59,865 bases of DNA. Origin: Monosiga brevicollis MX1. Taxonomy: Eukaryota; Opisthokonta; Choanoflagellata; Craspedida; Salpingoecidae. Below the pieces are notes generated by a model that saw nothing but the letters and a program-made list of their open reading frames with translations, did not search any database and was not told the origin of the DNA. Where the stretch lies: positions 45,701 through 105,565 of the forward strand of contig NW_001865059.1 in the NCBI RefSeq assembly GCF_000002865.3. Direction: 5' to 3'. The position numbers and the translations under genes are program-made. Of this stretch, positions 58,248-59,865 are shown piece after piece; the stretch's first letter is position 1; each line of letters begins with the position of its first letter.

Positions 58248-59011
58248 TTAGAAGTAATGGGCCATGAACTCACTTGAATGCGCCTTTGTAAAGCCAAACT
58301 TGCCATAGAAATCAACCAGGTTATCTTCACAATCCAGAATGGCTTTGTAACAACCGGCTGCACGAGCGAGTTCGCGGATGTATTCGAGCATGGCTCGGCC
58401 GAGCCCAAAACCGCGTAAGGAGCTGTCTACCACCACGTCTTCAACGTGGCCGGCTCGTCCGGCATTGCGGATGAACTTTTGCTCAACAAAGAGTGTGCCA
58501 GCGGCCACGACCTTGTCCTACGATACGAGGGACGGCATCGACGAGGAATGAGTAAGCAGGTTGACACGCTTTTGGCCCGTGAACCAAAGTAAGGCCCCTC
58601 AAGAAACATCATTGCTTGGGGGGGGGGGGGGGATTAGAACGGACCGTTTCCGTGTCAATCATGACAATGACATGGTGTTGAACGTTGGCTGCCATGTCTT
58701 TCAAGCGCTCAGCAAATTGCGTTTGCGTCATTTCTCCGACCACAGTGAGTTGTGCCAGAACCTGAAGAAAGCCCCTGAGCAGCGAGAAAAGAAAGAGAGA
58801 GAGAGAAAAAAAAAGGAAAACAGGTAGAAATAAAAGGGGGCAGGCCCAGACATGTGCGTTGGTAAAATATATGCAAGCTTTTTCACGGCGAGGTGCGGGG
58901 GAGGGTATTTCTGCGATCGACTAGCGACGCAAGGCGAGGCAAGACTCACCGATCGTAGTCACCGGGGGCCAATGGGCGGATGGTAAATCGATCACGATGG
59001 GACGCGGGCAT
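58248..59011 (-). CDS. GNA1: Glucosamine 6-phosphate N-acetyltransferase
   Basis: The enzyme transfers acetyl from acetyl-CoA to glucosamine-6-phosphate, giving GlcNAc-6-P on the way to UDP-GlcNAc for N-glycans and other glycoconjugates. It is cytosolic or on the ER/Golgi face. Three exons with matching phases, 59011-58950, 58774-58645 and 58517-58248 (TAA), give 153 aa, a usual size for the family. Visible family blocks are FTIRPLAPGDYDRGFLQVL at the N-terminus, EQKFIRNAGRAGHVEDVVVD, the GNAT acetyl-CoA loop RGFGLGRA, GCYKAILDCEDN and the C-terminal VDFYGKFGF. The splice at 58950/58774 recreates R-G-F exactly where animal and yeast homologues have it. A run of about 14 G (from 58619) lies in the second intron. 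A related gene ends only 50 bp upstream of its start. Confidence 0.95.
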
Positions 59012-59060
59012 GGGGGTATACTAGCCGCAGACGATCCAGGGTAGATGAAAGAGGATCAGA

Positions 59061-59865
59061 TTATTGGCTGGGTGGTTCGAAGCACAACACCAAAGCCATG
59101 ATGCACGCAAAGGGGAGTCGAGCTACAACCTTGGGGATGAGGTTCATGGTTGAGGGCCGCGGACTGCTGGGAAAGTAATGGCTGAGGCAGGTGCCTTTGC
59201 GTGTGAATCCGCATGAATCGTAAAAGTGGATGTTGTGCGCATCGCAGTCGATGATCACCTGGACAAGCCAATGAATGGCAAAGAATCGAGTGGGCGAGGA
59301 ACCAAGAGTGTGAGGAGACGGGAGGAAAGGAGAGGGGCAGCGATCCTGGAAGGAAGAAGGGGGTGGTTGGTGAGGAGAAGAGTAGTGGTGGTGGTGTTTA
59401 TTTTCCATACCTTGTAGCAGCCGCGTTGTTTGGCCACGGCTGTGAGGCGCTCGATCAATCGTCGGCCGAGACCTACGGGTCAGGGAGCGGTTGACCATTC
59501 AAGTTAAGCAGACGCCAAACTCGTATTGGTCCAGTTTTGCATGGTGGCGTTGACGGGCGTACCCTTTCGTCGCAAGCCTTGATCAACGACCACGTCCTCA
59601 ATGTGTCCAACGAATCCCAAGTTGCGGATAAACTTGGGCTCAATCACCTGTATTGAATCCGGCGTGAGCGAGGCGAGCGACAGCAGTGCGTGTTTGTGTG
59701 CGAGCGAGGGTTGATCGCGTACCACAGCGCCAAAGCCAACAATGCGGTGGAGGGAGACGTCCTCCAGGACCAACATGACGACTTGACCACTGCTCATAAT
59801 ATGCTCCAGTCGCTCGCTATCAAGTCGCCAGTCGAGGCACAAAGCGTCAGTGATGGGCATTGCTA
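59061..59865 (-). CDS. GNA1-like N-acetyltransferase, tandem paralogue, 5' partial
   Basis: Exons on the minus strand: window edge (59860 or beyond) to 59723, 59647-59563, 59472-59411 and 59258-59061 (TAA), all phase-consistent. The product contains MLVLEDVSLHRIVGFGAV, VIEPKFIRNLGFVGHIEDV, the acetyl-CoA loop RRKGLGRR, RGCYK and VIIDCDAHNIHFYDSCGF, the same order as in GNA1. The N-terminal R-P-L block is not in the window, so the gene is cut at its 5' end. The Met at 59860 follows TAGCA and may be interior. After the normal end (SHYF) there are about 36 extra residues including a hydrophobic stretch, ARLPFACIMALVLCF. It is divergent from the neighbouring copy, so the same acetyltransferase reaction is likely but not certain. 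Confidence 0.88.

Overview
The window looks like nuclear DNA of a compact, GC-rich unicellular eukaryote, most likely a choanoflagellate of the Monosiga type. Seen directly: genes with many short GT..AG introns (about 55-120 bp), scaffold gaps written as N runs, and enormous Ser/Thr- and NxS/T-rich surface proteins built from tandem repeats and ending in TNFR-like or furin-like cysteine repeats. Known from such genomes: choanoflagellates encode giant multidomain extracellular proteins of this kind. The species itself is inference.

Layout. (1) 2-11929 (+): 5'-truncated giant repeat protein, 31 complete copies of a ~115-residue 'FSEPVNASSL' domain. (2) 17285-12322 (-): FANCI (Fanconi anaemia group I), many small exons, one assembly gap. 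(3) 18788-28133 (+): mucin-like single-pass membrane protein, about 2955 aa in a six-exon model, with nine TNFR-like cysteine repeats and a Tyr/Pro-rich tail. (4) 31247-28521 (-): homogentisate 1,2-dioxygenase, a complete 13-exon model of 455 aa. (5) 33816-56750 (+): a second giant, secreted repeat protein of at least ~7486 aa. I joined it from a signal peptide split over two small exons, one exon with 15 copies of a two-cysteine repeat, and one reading frame (broken by a 50-N gap) with about 46 FSEPV repeats, then 10 TNFR and about 4 furin-like repeats. (6) 57460-57239 (-): weak UBE2J-like E2 fragment. (7) 59011-58248 (-): complete glucosamine-6-phosphate N-acetyltransferase (GNA1), 153 aa. 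(8) 59865-59061 (-): a divergent tandem GNA1 paralogue, cut by the window edge.

The first five genes alternate in strand, so 3' ends converge with ~390 bp between them (11929/12322 and 28133/28521) and 5' ends diverge across longer spacers rich in simple repeats (17286-18787, 31248-33815). Housekeeping genes (FANCI, HGD, GNA1) are finely split by introns. The surface-protein genes have exons of several kb with almost no introns.

No operon-like functional link is implied. GNA1 makes a precursor of UDP-GlcNAc, and the three surface proteins are very rich in N-glycosylation sequons, but their proximity is probably coincidental. The most notable signals are the two giant FSEPV genes, a 476-bp perfect duplication 8.6 kb apart inside the first one, and an apparent intron made entirely of coding repeat units in the mucin-like gene.
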